Of a DNA stretch of 64,000 nt, positions 19,774 through 29,031 are shown piece by piece (position 1 is the first letter of the stretch; every line of letters begins with the position of its first letter). Source of the stretch: SZUA-35 sp963781035 (GTDB taxonomy: Bacteria > Actinomycetota > Acidimicrobiia > Acidimicrobiales > SZUA-35). The stretch is from positions 248,001-312,000 of the forward strand of contig CAWAEN010000004.1 of NCBI GenBank assembly GCA_963781035.1, written 5' to 3'. Both the position numbers and the translations under genes were made by a program. The notes under the pieces are model-generated. The model searched no databases. It was not told the DNA's origin and saw only the letters and a list, made by a program, of their open reading frames with translations.

Positions 19774-22143
19774 ATGCTCGAAGCCGCCTGGCTGATTCCT
19801 GCTCTGCCGCTCCTGGGTTTCGTGCTGATCCTGTTGGTCGGCCGCCGTCTCGGCGAACCGGCTCGCTGGTTGGCTCGCAACCGGGGCCATGGGTGGAAGC
19901 TTCCTGGCGACGGTCGTGGTCTTCCTCGGTCTGCTGGCCGAAGAGGAACCGGAGCGATTCTTCATCCAGAAGATCTTCACTTGGGTGCCGGCAGGATCGT
20001 TCAGCGTCGACGTCGGATTCCTCGTCGATCCGCTCTCGATCGCCATGTGTCTGTTCATCACCGGCGTCGGCACGATGATCCACCTGTATTCGGTCGGGTA
20101 CATGCACGGCGATCCGAACTTCTCGAAGTTCTTCCTCTATCTGAATCTCTTCGCCGCCTCGATGCTCCTGCTGGTGCTCGGCGACAACCTGCTCCTGACC
20201 TTCCTCGGTTGGGAAGGTGTCGGTGCGTGTTCCTACCTGTTGATCTCGTTCTGGTTCACCAGCGAAGCCAACGCCAGTGCCGGCAAGAAGGCGTTCGTCA
20301 CCAACCGGATCGGCGACTTCGGCTTCATGCTCGCCACCTTCCTGGTCTTCAAGTCCGTCGGGTCGATCGACTACGCCGACATCATCGTCGCCGCCCCGGC
20401 CCTCGCCATCGGCACGGCCACAGGGATCACGCTGCTGATGCTGCTGGCCGCAACCGGCAAGTCGGCGCAGATCCCGCTCTTCGTCTGGCTGCCCGATGCC
20501 ATGGCCGGCCCGACGCCCGTCTCGGCGCTCATCCACGCCGCCACGATGGTGACCTCCGGGGTCTACCTCCTCACACGTCTGAACCCGGTGCTCGCTGCGG
20601 CCGAGCCGTGGACGCTCGATCTCATCGCCTGGGTCGGCGCCATCACCGCTCTCGTGGCGGCGCTGGCCGCCCTGGTCCAGAACGACATCAAGAAGGTGTT
20701 GGCCTACTCCACCATCAGCCAGCTCGGCTATCTGTTCATGGCCATTGGTGTCGGTGCCTACGTGCCGGCGATCTTCCACATGATCACCCACGCCTTCTTC
20801 AAGGCGCTGCTGTTCCTCGGGTCCGGGTCGGTGATCCACGGCATGCACGACGAGCAGGACATGCGACGGATGGGCGGGCTCTACAAGCTCATGCCGATCA
20901 CTGCCGGCACGTTCATCATCGGCTGGCTGGCGATCGCCGGTGTTCCGCCGTTCGCCGGGTTCTGGAGCAAGGACGAGATCCTGCTCTACGCCTTCGACGT
21001 CAACCCATGCTGCTGTGGTTCGTCGGGCTCGTCACCGCTCTCCTCACCGCCTTCTACATGACTCGCCAGGTCATCCTCACCTTCTTCGGACGGATCCGGT
21101 TCTTCGACGCTCACGGCGACGAGATCGAGGCTGCGTTCCAGGGTCGTATCGATGGCGCCACTGCCGAGATCGAGGCCGCTCGTGCCGACCTCGTGAGCGT
21201 GCAGGATGCTCTCGACAAGGCCAAGGCCGACCTGCCCAAGCGGATCGAGGCGATCGCCAAGGCCGAGGCCGGTCTGGCCGAGGCCGGCGCTGCGGTCGAA
21301 GCGTCGACCCCGGACCTGGACGGTCACGACAAGTTGGTCAAGGCATTCGACAAGGCGACCAAAGCCGTGCCGAAGTCGCAGGATGCGTTGGCGAAGGCCG
21401 AGGGCAAGGTCGTGGAAGCCGAGGAAGCGTTCGCCGCTGCCGAGGCGGCGCAGGTTGCTGCTGCCCGGCGCCGTGAGGAGTTCGACACCGCTCGCCGCAA
21501 CGCGCCGGCTGTCCCGGAGTACGTCTCCGCCTTCAGCCCTGCTCCCGATGTCTCCGATTTCGAGGCCGACCTGCCAGAGAGCTACCGAACCCGGCAGGAG
21601 TATCACCCCCACGAATCACCGTGGACCATGACGGCTCCGCTGGTCGTCCTTGCCGGTCTCGCCATCGTGGCCGGTGGCCTCAACCTGCCGTTCAGCAAGG
21701 ACCTGCACTTCCTCGAGCACTGGCTCGAGCCCTCCCTGTTCGCCAATGAACACGAGCTGACGGTGGCAACCGGCATGAAGTGGGTCTTGGCTGCCGTCGC
21801 CATCGCCGTCGGACTCGTCGCCATCGTTGCCGCGTTCGCCGTGTACCTGCAGGGCCGCATCGAACCGGAGGTGATCGAGAAGCCAGGACTGGCGCTCGCC
21901 GTCACCTACGACAAGGCCATCGCCTCGGTTGCCGGTGGTCCCGGCACCGAGGGCTTCGATCGAGCCGCTTGGTTCGACGAGACGTTCGTCGACGGAGCCG
22001 TCAATGGTGTTCCGGCCCTGATCTCGGCCACGGCCAATCGTGCCAGAGGACTCCAGTCCGGGTTCGTTCGTTCCTACGGGTTGATCCTGGTGCTCGGCAC
22101 CAGCGCTCTTGCCGTTGCCCTGCTGAGGAGCCTGGTGCTATGA
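19774..22143 (+). CDS. nuoL: NADH-quinone oxidoreductase subunit L with coiled-coil insert (nuo-1)
   Basis: About 790 residues, well above the usual 600-650. The antiporter-like core is clear (LLTFLGWEGVGACSYLLISF, AATGKSAQIPLFVWLPDAM, ALVQNDIKKVLAYSTISQLG, GVPPFAGFWSKDEIL). Between FYMTRQVILTFFGRIRF and HPHESPWTMTAPLVV, where most NuoL proteins have a short loop, there is an Ala/Glu/Lys-rich segment of about 150 residues (about 21120-21600) that should form a helical coiled coil. The frame breaks near 19874 (one surplus C) and near 21003 (one missing base). A lateral helix region and C-terminal helices follow. Confidence 0.92.
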   Translation: MLEAAWLIPALPLLGFVLILLVGRRLGEPARWLARNRGHGWKLPGDGRGLPRSAGRRGTGAILHPEDLHLGAGRIVQRRRRIPRRSALDRHVSVHHRRRHDDPPVFGRVHARRSELLEVLPLSESLRRLDAPAGARRQPAPDLPRLGRCRCVFLPVDLVLVHQRSQRQCRQEGVRHQPDRRLRLHARHLPGLQVRRVDRLRRHHRRRPGPRHRHGHRDHAADAAGRNRQVGADPALRLAARCHGRPDARLGAHPRRHDGDLRGLPPHTSEPGARCGRAVDARSHRLGRRHHRSRGGAGRPGPERHQEGVGLLHHQPARLSVHGHWCRCLRAGDLPHDHPRLLQGAAVPRVRVGDPRHARRAGHATDGRALQAHADHCRHVHHRLAGDRRCSAVRRVLEQGRDPALRLRRQPMLLWFVGLVTALLTAFYMTRQVILTFFGRIRFFDAHGDEIEAAFQGRIDGATAEIEAARADLVSVQDALDKAKADLPKRIEAIAKAEAGLAEAGAAVEASTPDLDGHDKLVKAFDKATKAVPKSQDALAKAEGKVVEAEEAFAAAEAAQVAAARRREEFDTARRNAPAVPEYVSAFSPAPDVSDFEADLPESYRTRQEYHPHESPWTMTAPLVVLAGLAIVAGGLNLPFSKDLHFLEHWLEPSLFANEHELTVATGMKWVLAAVAIAVGLVAIVAAFAVYLQGRIEPEVIEKPGLALAVTYDKAIASVAGGPGTEGFDRAAWFDETFVDGAVNGVPALISATANRARGLQSGFVRSYGLILVLGTSALAVALLRSLVL

Positions 22144-23875
22144 CCGTTGCTCCATTGACCGTTGCCCCGCTGACGTCGGCGATGAACGAAGGACTCGCCC
22201 GGTTCGCGTCCGAGTCGGCGAGCGAGGCTGTCAGCTGGCCGATCCTGCCATCGCTGATCATCGTTCCGCTCATCACTGCGGTGCTGCTGCTGCTCCTCCC
22301 GGCGTCCCGTCCGGACTACGCCAAGATCGTGGCCCTCGCCGGTTCGTCGCTCACCGGCGCGCTGTCGTTGTATGTGCTCGCCGACTTCGACAAGGCCGAC
22401 GCCGGTCTCCAGTTCGTCACTCGTCAAGCGTGGCTCAGCGACCTCGGCCTCTCGTGGTTCCTGGCCGTCGACGGCATCTCGCTCTTCCTCGTCGTGCTGG
22501 CCGGGCTGCTCTTCCCGATCGCCATCCTGGCCACCGATCCCCACCACGATCCCAAGCAGTACTACGTGTGGATCATGGTCTTGATGGCGGGGTCGATGGG
22601 TGTGTTCGTCGCTCTCGACCTGCTGTTGTTCTTCCTCTTCTTCGAGATCGTGCTCGTCCCGATGTACTTCCTCATCGGTGGGTGGGGCCACGGCAACCGG
22701 ATCTACGCCTCGCTGAAGTTCTTCCTCTACACGATGGCCGGCTCGGCGCTGATGCTGGTCGGTCTGGTGTCGACCGCCTTCCTCACGGCACGGAACACCG
22801 GCAATCCGCTGACGTTCGATGTGGTCGAGCTGGCCGAGGCCCAAGCGCTCGGCAACACGGCGCAGACGTTGATCTTCCTGGCGTTTGCGCTCGGGTTCGC
22901 CGTGAAGGTGCCACTGTTCCCGCTCCACACCTGGTTGCCTGATGCCCACACCGAGGCACCAACGGCCGGGTCGATCATCCTCGCCGGCGTCATGCTCAAG
23001 CTCGGGACCTACGGCTACATCCGCTTCGGCCTCTACCTGTTCCCCCAGGCCGCGGTCGACTTGGCGTGGATCTTCCTGACGCTGGGCGTGATCGGCATCG
23101 TCTACGGGGCGATCGTCGCCACGATGCAGAAGGATCTCAAGCGGCTCGTGGCCTACTCGTCGGTGGCCCACATGGGTTTCATCGTCCTCGGCATCTTTGC
23201 CATGAACACGCAGAGCCTCAACGGTGTCGATCATCCAGATGGTCAACCACGGGCTGTCCACCGGCGCATTGTTCATGCTGGTCGGCTGGATCTACGAGCG
23301 GCGCCACACCCGTGAGATCGCCGCCTTGAGCGGCCTCCAGAAGTCGGCACCGTTCATGGCCGGCGTGTTCACCCTCGTGATGTTGTCCAGCGTCGGGCTG
23401 CCCGGTCTCAACGGTTTCGTCGGCGAGTACCTGATCCTGCTCGGCGCGTTTCCAGAGCGCTCGCTGGTGGACCGTCATCGCTGTCACCGGCGTGATCCTG
23501 GCCGCCCTCTACCTCCTCTGGGCCTACCAGCGTGTCTTCCACGGGCAGGCAGACGGAGAGAACGCCACGATGCCGCGACCTCCGCTTCTCGGAGTTCCTG
23601 TCGATCGCTCCGCTGCTGGCGCTGATCGTCTTCTTGGGCGTCTACCCGAAGCCGATGCTCGAACGGATCGAGCCCGCCGTCGACCGCCTGGTCGCCCACA
23701 TCGAAGCCAACGTCGACCGGAGTTCGACGAGGTCGAACCGGAAGCGCCGAGCGAGCCGGCGGGAAGCCATGAGCTGACCGAGGCCCTCGAAGAGCGGGAG
23801 GCCGAAGCCGGGCATTCCGAGGACGCCGAAAGCTCGGACGACACCGATCACTCCGACGATGGGGCAGAGGAATGA
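22140..23875 (+). CDS. nuoM: NADH-quinone oxidoreductase subunit M (nuo-1)
   Basis: About 575 residues. Core signatures: LFFLFFEIVLVPMYFLIGGW, FAVKVPLFPLHTWLPDAHTE and MQKDLKRLVAYSSVAHMGFI. The N-terminus carries the tandem TVAPLTVAPLT. Frame breaks occur near 23225, 23452, 23570 and 23715. The C-terminus ends in a Glu/Asp/Ser-rich tail of about 55 residues (SDDTDHSDDGAEE) that I do not expect in NuoM. Start overlaps the nuoL stop; the stop overlaps nuoN. Confidence 0.9.
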
Positions 23876-25555
23876 ACATGCTCGCCCAAGTGCGTCACAC
23901 CCCAACATCGAATGGTCGCTGATCTGGCCCTTCACGATCCTCTCGATGGCCAGCGTCATCCTCATCACGATCACCTCGCTGGTCCCGAGCACGCGCAAGG
24001 GAAGCTTCCCGGCGGCCTTCACCGCAGCGTCCGCCATCACCGCGGCCGTCTTCATCCCGACGATCGTGCAACGGGTCAACGACGAGGGTGACCTCACCGG
24101 TCGACGCGAGTTCTACGTGCTCGCCGACGCGATCGTCGTCGACAACTTCACGCTCTTCATCACGGTGATCCTGTGTATCGCCGTCGTGCTGGTGGCCTTC
24201 CTGCTCGACAACTACACGCCGTCGTGAGGGTCTCGAGGGACCGGAGTGGTACGCCCTCGTCCTGCTGTCCGCCTCCGGTGGTGTGTTGCTGGCTTCGGCA
24301 GAAGACCTCATCGTCTCGTTCGTCGGTCTCGAGGTCCTCTCGATCGCGGTGTACGTGTTGGCTGCGCTGCATCTGCGGCGGTCCGAGTCCCAAGAGGCCG
24401 GATTCAAGTACTTCGTCCTCGGCGCGTTGTCCTCCGCAGTGTTCCTCTACGGCATCGCGCTCGTCTACGGCGCAACCGGCTCGACCCGCCTCGGCGGGAT
24501 CGCCCGCGGCATGGTCGTTACCTGCCCCGAACGGCCTGCTCGCCATCGAGGACGCCTCGCTCTTGCTGGTCGGGATCGCCTTCATGCTGGTCGGTTTCGG
24601 CTTCAAGGTGTCGGCTGCTCCGTTCCACGTCTGGACACCCGACGTCTACCAGGGTGCTCCGACCCCGATCGTTGCGTTCATGGCCTCGGCGGTGAAGGTG
24701 GCGGCATTCGCCGGGTTCCTGCGGGTGTTCCTGTACGGATTCTCCGCCATCAGCGACGAGTGGCTGCCGATCGTCGCTGCGATGGCGATGCTCACGTTGG
24801 TCATCGGTGCCTTCTTCGCCGTGGTGCAGACCAACGTCAAGCGGATGATGGCGTACTCGTCGATCACCCACGCCGGTTTCATGCTGGTCGGGTCTGCACA
24901 GCGCGGCTCAGGACGGAGTCCTGGCCGACGGCAGCATCGACCTGCTCGGTAGCTCGGCCATCGTTGTTCTACCTCTTCACCTACTCCCTCACCGTCATCG
25001 GGTCATTCGCCGTGATCACGGTGGTCGGCGGACGAGGCGACGGGAATCACCAGATCGAGCGACTACCGCGGTCTGGCGTCACGTCAGCCGCTGCTGGCCG
25101 CGCTCTTCACCGTGCTGCTGTTCGCCCAGGCCGGCATTCCCTTCACGTCCGGCTTCTTCGCCAAGTTCCGGGTGATCGCGGCTGCGGCGAGCGACGAGAG
25201 TTACTGGTTGGCCGGGGTGGCCATGTTGGCTGCTGCGGTGGCGGCCTACTTGTACCTGCGACTCGTGGTGGCCATGTTCATGAGCGGCGACGACGAGGCC
25301 TCTGACGAAGCTGATGCCGGGGCGGCGGCCGAGTCCTCCGTGGCTGCCTCGTCATTGGGCGCTGCTGCGTCGGCGGTCGACGATGCCGACGAGGCTGGAC
25401 CGGCCGATGGTCGGGAGGAGCTCGACGTTCCGCCGGAGGTGCTGACGGTGTTGTTGGTGTCGGTCGCGGCGGCGCTGCTGTGGGGCGTGTTGCCGAATGT
25501 GGGCAACGATTTCCTGTCAGACGCCGCCGCCACCCTCGCCCTCCTCCGCCCCTGA
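23872..25555 (+). CDS. nuoN: NADH-quinone oxidoreductase subunit N (nuo-1)
   Basis: About 555 residues when reassembled. Core signatures: EDLIVSFVGLEVLSIAVYVL, GFGFKVSAAPFHVWTPDVYQ, TNVKRMMAYSSITHAGFMLV and AGIPFTSGFFAKFRV. At least six frame breaks (near 23890, 24222, 24515, 24895, 24960, 25065) make this the most damaged gene of nuo-1. Before the last helix is an acidic Ala-rich insert of about 50 residues (about 25285-25440). Start ATG 23872 overlaps the nuoM stop; ATG 23878 is an alternative. It is the last gene of the operon, followed within five bases by a repeat element. Confidence 0.88.
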
Positions 25556-25559
25556 CGCG

Positions 25560-25608
25560 CAAACCTCGGGTTTGAGCCCCCAGAATCGGGGGTCATAGCC
25601 TCCGGTTC
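25560..25608 (+). repeat. Two-hairpin 3' repeat element, copy A
   Basis: About 49 bp, starting five bases after the nuoN stop. It has the inverted repeat CAAACC-TCG-GGTTTG followed by a second arm pair CCCCC/GGGGG and the constant tail TCATAGCCTCCGGTT. It matches three other copies in this window (25671, 54741, 55537). The CAAACC end faces the upstream gene's stop codon. Confidence 0.85.
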
Positions 25609-25670
25609 GCTCTCGGCCCGGGCCAGATCGATGGGCCACGAGGCGCGGTGGTCGAACCCAAGCCCGTTCC

Positions 25671-25717
25671 AACCGGAGGCCATGACCCCGCGATCGTGGG
25701 GCCAAACCCGAGGTTTG
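25671..25717 (-). repeat. Two-hairpin 3' repeat element, copy B
   Basis: Inverted relative to copy A and located nine bases beyond the dusB stop on the minus strand. The first hairpin is identical (CAAACC-TCG-GGTTTG); the second has GGCCCC/GGGGTC arms with a different loop, and the tail reads TCATGGCCTCCGGTT. With copy A it fills the gap between the convergent genes nuoN and dusB. Confidence 0.82.
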
Positions 25718-25726
25718 GAGAGCGGG

Positions 25727-26846
25727 TCAGCCGCCGCTGGCGGCGGAGTCGCCTTCTGGGTTGGCCAGTCGGTCGTCGAAGGGGTCGTCCAGCCAGCCAT
25801 CGGGCAGCGCGACGTTCTGCGGCCCACGTGTGTGGCCTCTTGCCACCCGGTAGTTCTCGGTGCGGAAGCGGATGATCCTCGATCCGGCCGAGCAGCTCGC
25901 GGAGGTCATCGAGCGAATCGATGTTGCCCAGCTTGCCCCGCAGCTCGCCACCGACCGGATACCCCTTCAGGTACCACGCGGTGTGCTTGCGGAACTCACG
26001 AGCGCCGCGGGCTTCGTCCCCCATCCATTCCACCAACAGACGGGCATGCTCGATCATCACGGGGATGACCTCGTGTGTCGTCGGGTGGTCGGGGATCGCG
26101 TCCCCCCGCAGGGCAGCCTCGAGCTGGCCGAACAGCCATGGACGACCGAGGCACCCGCGGCCGATCACCACGCCATCACAGCCTGTCTCGGAGATCATGC
26201 GTACGGCGTCATCGGCCGCCCAGATGTCGCCGTTGCCCAGAATCGGGATCTCGGGCACCGTTTCCTTCAGTGAGGCAATCGTCGACCAATCGGCAGTACC
26301 GGAGTAGAGCTGCGCCACGGTTCGTCCGTGGAGCGCGATCGCCGCCACGCCGAGATCGGCGGCGATGCGGCCGGTGTCGAGGTAGGTCGTGTGGTCGTCG
26401 TCGATGCCGACGCGATACTTGATCGTCACCGGGACACCGGCCGGGGAGGCAGCGGCCACCGCAGCCTCGACGACGGCCGCGAAGAGCTTGCGCTTGTAGG
26501 GGAGTGCGCCTCCTCCGCCGTTGCGGGTCACCTTGCGTACCGGGCATCCGAAGTTGAGGTCGAGGTGATCGATCCTGCCGTCACCGACCAGGTGCCGGAC
26601 CGCCTCGCCGACGTAGTACGGGTCGACGCCGGCGAGCTGCAGCGAGCGGGGTGACTCGTCCGCATCGAAGCTGGCGAGGCGTTCGGTCTTGTCGGAGCCC
26701 TCGACGAGGGCCCGAGCCGAGATCATCTCGCTCACGTAGAGCCCACCGCCGAATCGGCGGCACAGCCGGCGGAACGGCGCGTTGGTGACACCGGCCATCG
26801 GGGCCAGCACCACGGGAGACGTCAGTTCGATCGGACCGATCCGCAT
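25727..26846 (-). CDS. dus: tRNA-dihydrouridine synthase
   Basis: About 372 residues. SPVVLAPMAGVTNAPFRRLC, LDLNFGCPVRKVTRNGGGGA (with the catalytic Cys), ALHGRTVAQLYSG and GNGDIW are classic DusB-type motifs of the FMN-binding TIM barrel. It reduces uridines in the tRNA D-loop. A frame break near 25868 changes the C-terminus; the corrected end is FRTENYRVARG...SAASGG, with the stop at 25727. It starts five bases after the upstream hsp20 frame, so the two may be cotranscribed. Confidence 0.93.
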
Positions 26847-26851
26847 CGAGG

Positions 26852-27394
26852 TCAGTCTCGCCGGTCCGGCGAGCGATCCGACAACCGGGTCGACATCCTC
26901 CGGGTGCGACGCGGCTCGGGCGCCGACGAGCGTCGGCGCCCGAGGGGCGAGGACGGTGGATCGGAGCGTGGGTCAGCTCGGCGGTCGACTCGACGTCGAT
27001 CGCGTTCTGACCGTGTGCCGACCTCGATCCTCTTCGGCTGGGCCTTCTCCGACACGGGGATGCGCAGAGTCAGCACGCCATCGGCGAGGTCGGCCTCGAT
27101 GCCCTCGGTGTCGAGTGACTCGCCGAGGTGGACCTGGCGGCGGAACGAGCCGCGAGAGCGTTCGGTCAGATACGCCTGGTCGTTCTCCTCGCGCTGCCAA
27201 TTGCGTTCAGCCGCGACCGTCAGCACGTTGCGTTCGACGCTGATGTCGAGGCTGTCGCGAGCGACGCCGGGGAGGTCGATGTGGACCCAGACGTCGTCGC
27301 CGCGACGGTAGGCGTCCAGCGGCATCTGATGGTTGTCGGTGCGAGCGGCGCTCCGGAAGAAGGCGTCGAAGAAGGGATCGTTCTGCATCAACAT
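26852..27394 (-). CDS. Small heat shock protein (Hsp20/alpha-crystallin family)
   Basis: About 180 residues from ATG 27394, chosen because AAAGGAA lies about eight bases upstream. The alpha-crystallin domain is clear: DVWVHIDLPGVARDSLDISV, LTERSRGSFRRQVHL and the GVLTLRIPV strand. The C-terminal 55 residues after PKRIEVGT are extremely Arg-rich. Another frame there reads GQNAIDVESTAE, which looks more like a normal Hsp20 end, so a frame error near 27020 is possible. It is a cytoplasmic ATP-independent chaperone, divergent from a TetR gene. Confidence 0.88.
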   Translation of the reverse strand: MLMQNDPFFDAFFRSAARTDNHQMPLDAYRRGDDVWVHIDLPGVARDSLDISVERNVLTVAAERNWQREENDQAYLTERSRGSFRRQVHLGESLDTEGIEADLADGVLTLRIPVSEKAQPKRIEVGTRSERDRRRVDRRADPRSDPPSSPLGRRRSSAPEPRRTRRMSTRLSDRSPDRRD

Positions 27395-27445
27395 GGTGGT
27401 GATTCCTTTCGGGTTGTTGTGAGGGTCTGGCGATTCGATTCGTGA

Positions 27446-27479
27446 GTGAAAGTCTTTCACAAACAATGACATGTTGTCA
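27446..27479. promoter_or_regulatory. Two palindromes between hsp20 and tetR (candidate operators)
   Basis: GTGAAAG-T-CTTTCAC (27446-27460) and TGACA-TGT-TGTCA (27467-27479) lie seven bases apart in the divergent promoter region. On the minus strand TTGACA, a good -35 element for hsp20, overlaps the second palindrome. They are candidate binding sites for the adjacent TetR protein or a heat-shock repressor. Neither matches the CIRCE or HAIR consensus. Confidence 0.5.
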
Positions 27480-27520
27480 ACTCTGGACACATGGATTCAG
27501 TTTGATCTACGCTTCTTCTC

Positions 27521-28084
27521 ATGGCTCGTCAACGATTGTCTCCCGATGCCGTGGTCGAACAGGCCAGTCGGATCGCCGACGAACGCGGGCTTGCGTCCGT
27601 CAGCCTGTCGTCGGTGGCGGCCGACCTCGGGGTCGCCACCTCGGCGCTCTACAACCACTGCGACGGCCTCGATGGGTTGCACCATCAGCTGGCTGTCGCC
27701 GCGACCAACGAGCTCGTGCAGGCTCTGCGCACTGCGGCGATCGGCACCGAAGGCGACCGCGCGCTGATGGCCATGGCCGTGGCCTATCGCGGTTTTGCGA
27801 CCAGCCATCCCGGTCAGTTCGCCTCCACGCTGCGCCCGCCCGTCGTCGCCGACGATCGCCTCGCCGCCGCCACCCGCTCGATCATCGACACGTTCGCCCT
27901 CGTCTACGGGGCGATGGGTTTCGATCCGGACCGGTGCGAGTTCGCAGCCCGCAGCACTCACAGCGCCATCCACGGATTCCTCGCGCTCGAACACCTCTCG
28001 GTCGATCCTCCGAGTGACTCGAGTTTCGAGCACCTGGTCGACACGTTGCGTCGTGGGATGGCCCACGATCGCCCCGAGAACTGA
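27521..28084 (+). CDS. TetR/AcrR family transcriptional regulator
   Basis: 187 residues. The N-terminal helix-turn-helix is visible (ERGLASVSLSSVAADLGVAT, SALYNHCDG). The C-terminal part resembles the WHG-type ligand-binding domain (TetR_C_33) with HSAIHGFLALE. It is divergent from hsp20 and 50 bases upstream of a dehydrogenase gene, so either may be its target. The ligand is unknown. Confidence 0.88.
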   Translation: MARQRLSPDAVVEQASRIADERGLASVSLSSVAADLGVATSALYNHCDGLDGLHHQLAVAATNELVQALRTAAIGTEGDRALMAMAVAYRGFATSHPGQFASTLRPPVVADDRLAAATRSIIDTFALVYGAMGFDPDRCEFAARSTHSAIHGFLALEHLSVDPPSDSSFEHLVDTLRRGMAHDRPEN

Positions 28085-28133
28085 ACGCCGTTCGGGATGA
28101 GCTGATCGCTCGTGCAGAGTAGGGTCGGCGCCC

Positions 28134-29031
28134 ATGCCTGAATCACTCGTCGCCATCGTCACCGGAAGCAACTCGGGAATCGGCCGGAGCGCCGCCGTCG
28201 ACCTCGCGGCCAAGGGCTGGACCGTCTACGGCACGATGCGCTCGCTCGACAAGGGGGCCAAGCTCACGGCGATGGCGGATGCCGCCGGTGTCACCGTTCA
28301 TCCGGTCGTGTGCGACGTCACCGACACGGACTCGGTGAACGCGGCCGTGGCGCAGATCCACGCCGAGGCCGGCCGGATCGACGTGCTCGTCAACAACGCC
28401 GGGGTCGGCGGGAACGCCACCGTCGAGGAGTGCACGATCGACCGGTTCGCCGAAGTCATGGATGTCAATCTCCACGGACTGGTCCGCTGCATCCAGGCCG
28501 TCCTCCCGCACATGCGGGAACAGGGGAGTGGGTCGATCGTCAACGTCACCTCGGTCATCGGCCGTTTCGCTGCTGCCGCCCAGGCGCCGTACGTTGCGTC
28601 GAAGTGGGCGGCCGAAGGGATGAGTCAGGAGCTGGCCCACGAGGTGGCGCCGTTCGGGATCAGGGTGGTGATCGTCGAGCCCGGTGTCATCAAGACGGCC
28701 ATCATGGCCAAGAACGTCGATGCCCCGAACGAGAGTGGTGCCTACGACCGCCACTACCAGCGCCTTCTCGATTTCTACATGGTGGGACTCGCCGATCCCG
28801 GGCACCCTTCGGTGGTCGCCGAGACGATCTACGAAGCCGTCACCACAGACGAGCCCAGACTTCGTTGGACCTGTGGTTGGGGGGCCAATGCGCTCACGAC
28901 GGCACTCGACAACGTCTCGGACGAGGACTGGGTCGCACTCGGGGCCATCGCCGACGACGTCGAGTACCGCGAGCAGTTCTCGCGAGCTCTACGGCCTCGA
29001 CATCCGCCTGCCCGAGGACGGTTCGGCATGA
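28134..29031 (+). CDS. Short-chain dehydrogenase/reductase
   Basis: About 298 residues. Classic SDR motifs in order: TGSNSGIGRSAAV (cofactor binding), CDVTDTDSV, NNAGVGG, a catalytic Ser region NVTSVIGRF and YVASKWA (YxxxK). One surplus base near 28982 breaks the frame; the corrected end is RELYGLDIRLPEDGSA with its stop overlapping the glgB start. The substrate is unknown. The break makes it look fused to glgB, which I reject. Confidence 0.9.

Noticed and set aside
19727..20848. Long minus-strand frame opposite nuoL
   Set aside because: Arg/His/Gly/Gln-rich shadow of a high-GC gene; no motif.
25560..25717. Copies A and B as ends of an insertion sequence
   Set aside because: Only about 60 bp lie between them and no transposase or target duplication is visible.
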